A program made the position numbers and the translations under genes. From CAUPWF01 sp964369755 (GTDB lineage: Bacteria > Bacillota > Clostridia > Lachnospirales > Lachnospiraceae): 6,755 bases of DNA. Under the pieces are notes generated by a model, which searched no databases, was not told the origin of the DNA, and was given only the letters and a program-made list of their open reading frames with translations. The stretch covers positions 1-6,755 of the forward strand of contig CAYJFY010000073.1 in NCBI GenBank assembly GCA_964369755.1, written 5' to 3'. Shown piece by piece: positions 6,478 through 6,755 of the stretch. Numbering within the stretch: position 1 is the stretch's first letter; each line of letters starts with the position of its first letter.

Positions 6478-6755
6478 TATTGTTTAGGTTCTCTTCTTGA
6501 ACCTTGATGTCTTCTTTTATCCGTTCCGTCTCTGATAAAAACATATTGATGTCAAAATGCTTCAACTCATCACGCATTTTCAAATATTCTTTCGCAACCT
6601 CTGCCTGTTTCTCCAGTGGCACAATTTGTTTTTCGATTTCTGATAGAATATCTGTTACCCTCACTAGATTCTGTGGCTCTTCCTCTAGTTTCTTCATGGA
6701 TAAATTCTTACGTCTCTTGAATTTCACAATTCCTGCCGCTTCATCAAATAATTCT
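6458..6755 (-). CDS. smc: SMC chromosome partition protein, 5' part (partial at window edge, ends at a premature stop)
   Basis: This is the front part of the visible smc gene, open from the right window edge to a TAA at 6458-6460. SMC is the ATPase of the bacterial condensin complex (with ScpA and ScpB) that compacts and helps segregate the chromosome in the cytoplasm. The frame begins with ELFDEAAGIVKFKRRK, the conserved end of the N-terminal head half, followed by NLVRVTDILSEIEKQ and EYLKMRDELKHFDINMFL, typical of the start of the N-terminal coiled coil in clostridial SMC. That places the first visible residue near position 155 of a roughly 1180-residue protein, so the Walker A head and start codon lie outside the window. 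The frame stops after 98 visible codons, while SMC sequence continues at once in the next frame. Taken literally, this codes for a truncated protein of about 250 residues without hinge or C-terminal head. Identity is certain; the break may be real or an error. Confidence 0.9.
   Translation of the reverse strand, partial: ELFDEAAGIVKFKRRKNLSMKKLEEEPQNLVRVTDILSEIEKQIVPLEKQAEVAKEYLKMRDELKHFDINMFLSETERIKEDIKVQEENLNNIDTQIQ
6461..6483 (-). other. smc: Frameshift junction in smc
   Basis: The 5' frame ends at a TAA (6458-6460) and the 3' frame is closed upstream by another TAA (6484-6486), so the switch must fall in this short interval. Moving from the first frame to the second skips one base in the reading direction, equal to one extra base (or two lost) relative to an intact gene. 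Dropping one A from the AAA at about 6465-6469 would give ...NNIDTQYSNQRYEVMKQEYE..., a natural coiled-coil continuation. The exact base cannot be fixed from one sequence. There is no long homopolymer, no classic slippery heptamer and no known +1 shift signal, so programmed frameshifting looks unlikely. Confidence 0.85.

Noticed and set aside
6458..6486. Programmed ribosomal frameshifting in smc
   Set aside because: No slippery heptamer, known +1 shift codon context or downstream pairing structure was recognised, and smc is not known to use it. An indel is simpler.
1..6755. CRISPR array, insertion sequence, tRNA/rRNA, phage or defence system
   Set aside because: No spaced direct-repeat array, transposase, terminal repeats or RNA-gene signature was seen; nearly all of the window is accounted for by four conserved genes.

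Overview
The window looks like ordinary chromosome from a low-GC, anaerobic Firmicute, most likely a Clostridia member of Lachnospiraceae type. This rests on AT-rich codon use, AGGAG-type ribosome binding sites, the smc-ftsY gene pair, and an SMC and an FtsY that read like those of that group. I could run no database search, so the family-level placement is inference.

All four recognisable genes lie on the minus strand and are transcribed from right to left: smc (enters from the right edge, N-terminus outside the window), ftsY, ilvA (threonine ammonia-lyase with a C-terminal ACT domain) and icd (NADP-dependent isocitrate dehydrogenase of the eukaryote-like type). The gaps are short: about 76 nt between smc and ftsY, 25 nt between ftsY and ilvA, and 14 nt between ilvA and icd. 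The ilvA stop codon lies inside the icd ribosome binding site. A 15-bp hairpin 20 nt beyond the icd stop closes the cluster. The first two genes are housekeeping (chromosome organisation, membrane targeting). The last two make 2-oxo acids: 2-oxobutyrate for isoleucine, or for catabolism, and 2-oxoglutarate for glutamate and amino-group transfer.

The clearest anomaly is in smc. Its reading frame is broken near 6461-6483, about 100 codons into the visible part and inside the N-terminal coiled-coil arm. Both sides are well-conserved SMC sequence, so this is either a one-base indel in the source strain or a sequencing/assembly error.

The leftmost 145 bases hold no gene. They carry a minus-strand promoter with a perfect TTGACA and a perfect TATAAT 18 bp apart. 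Its -10 box sits in one arm of a perfect 14-bp inverted repeat, and a GTACATT motif recurs 20 bp away. It points at a gene beyond the left edge. I see no rRNA, tRNA, CRISPR array, insertion sequence, phage gene or defence system, and no sign of a novel multi-gene system.
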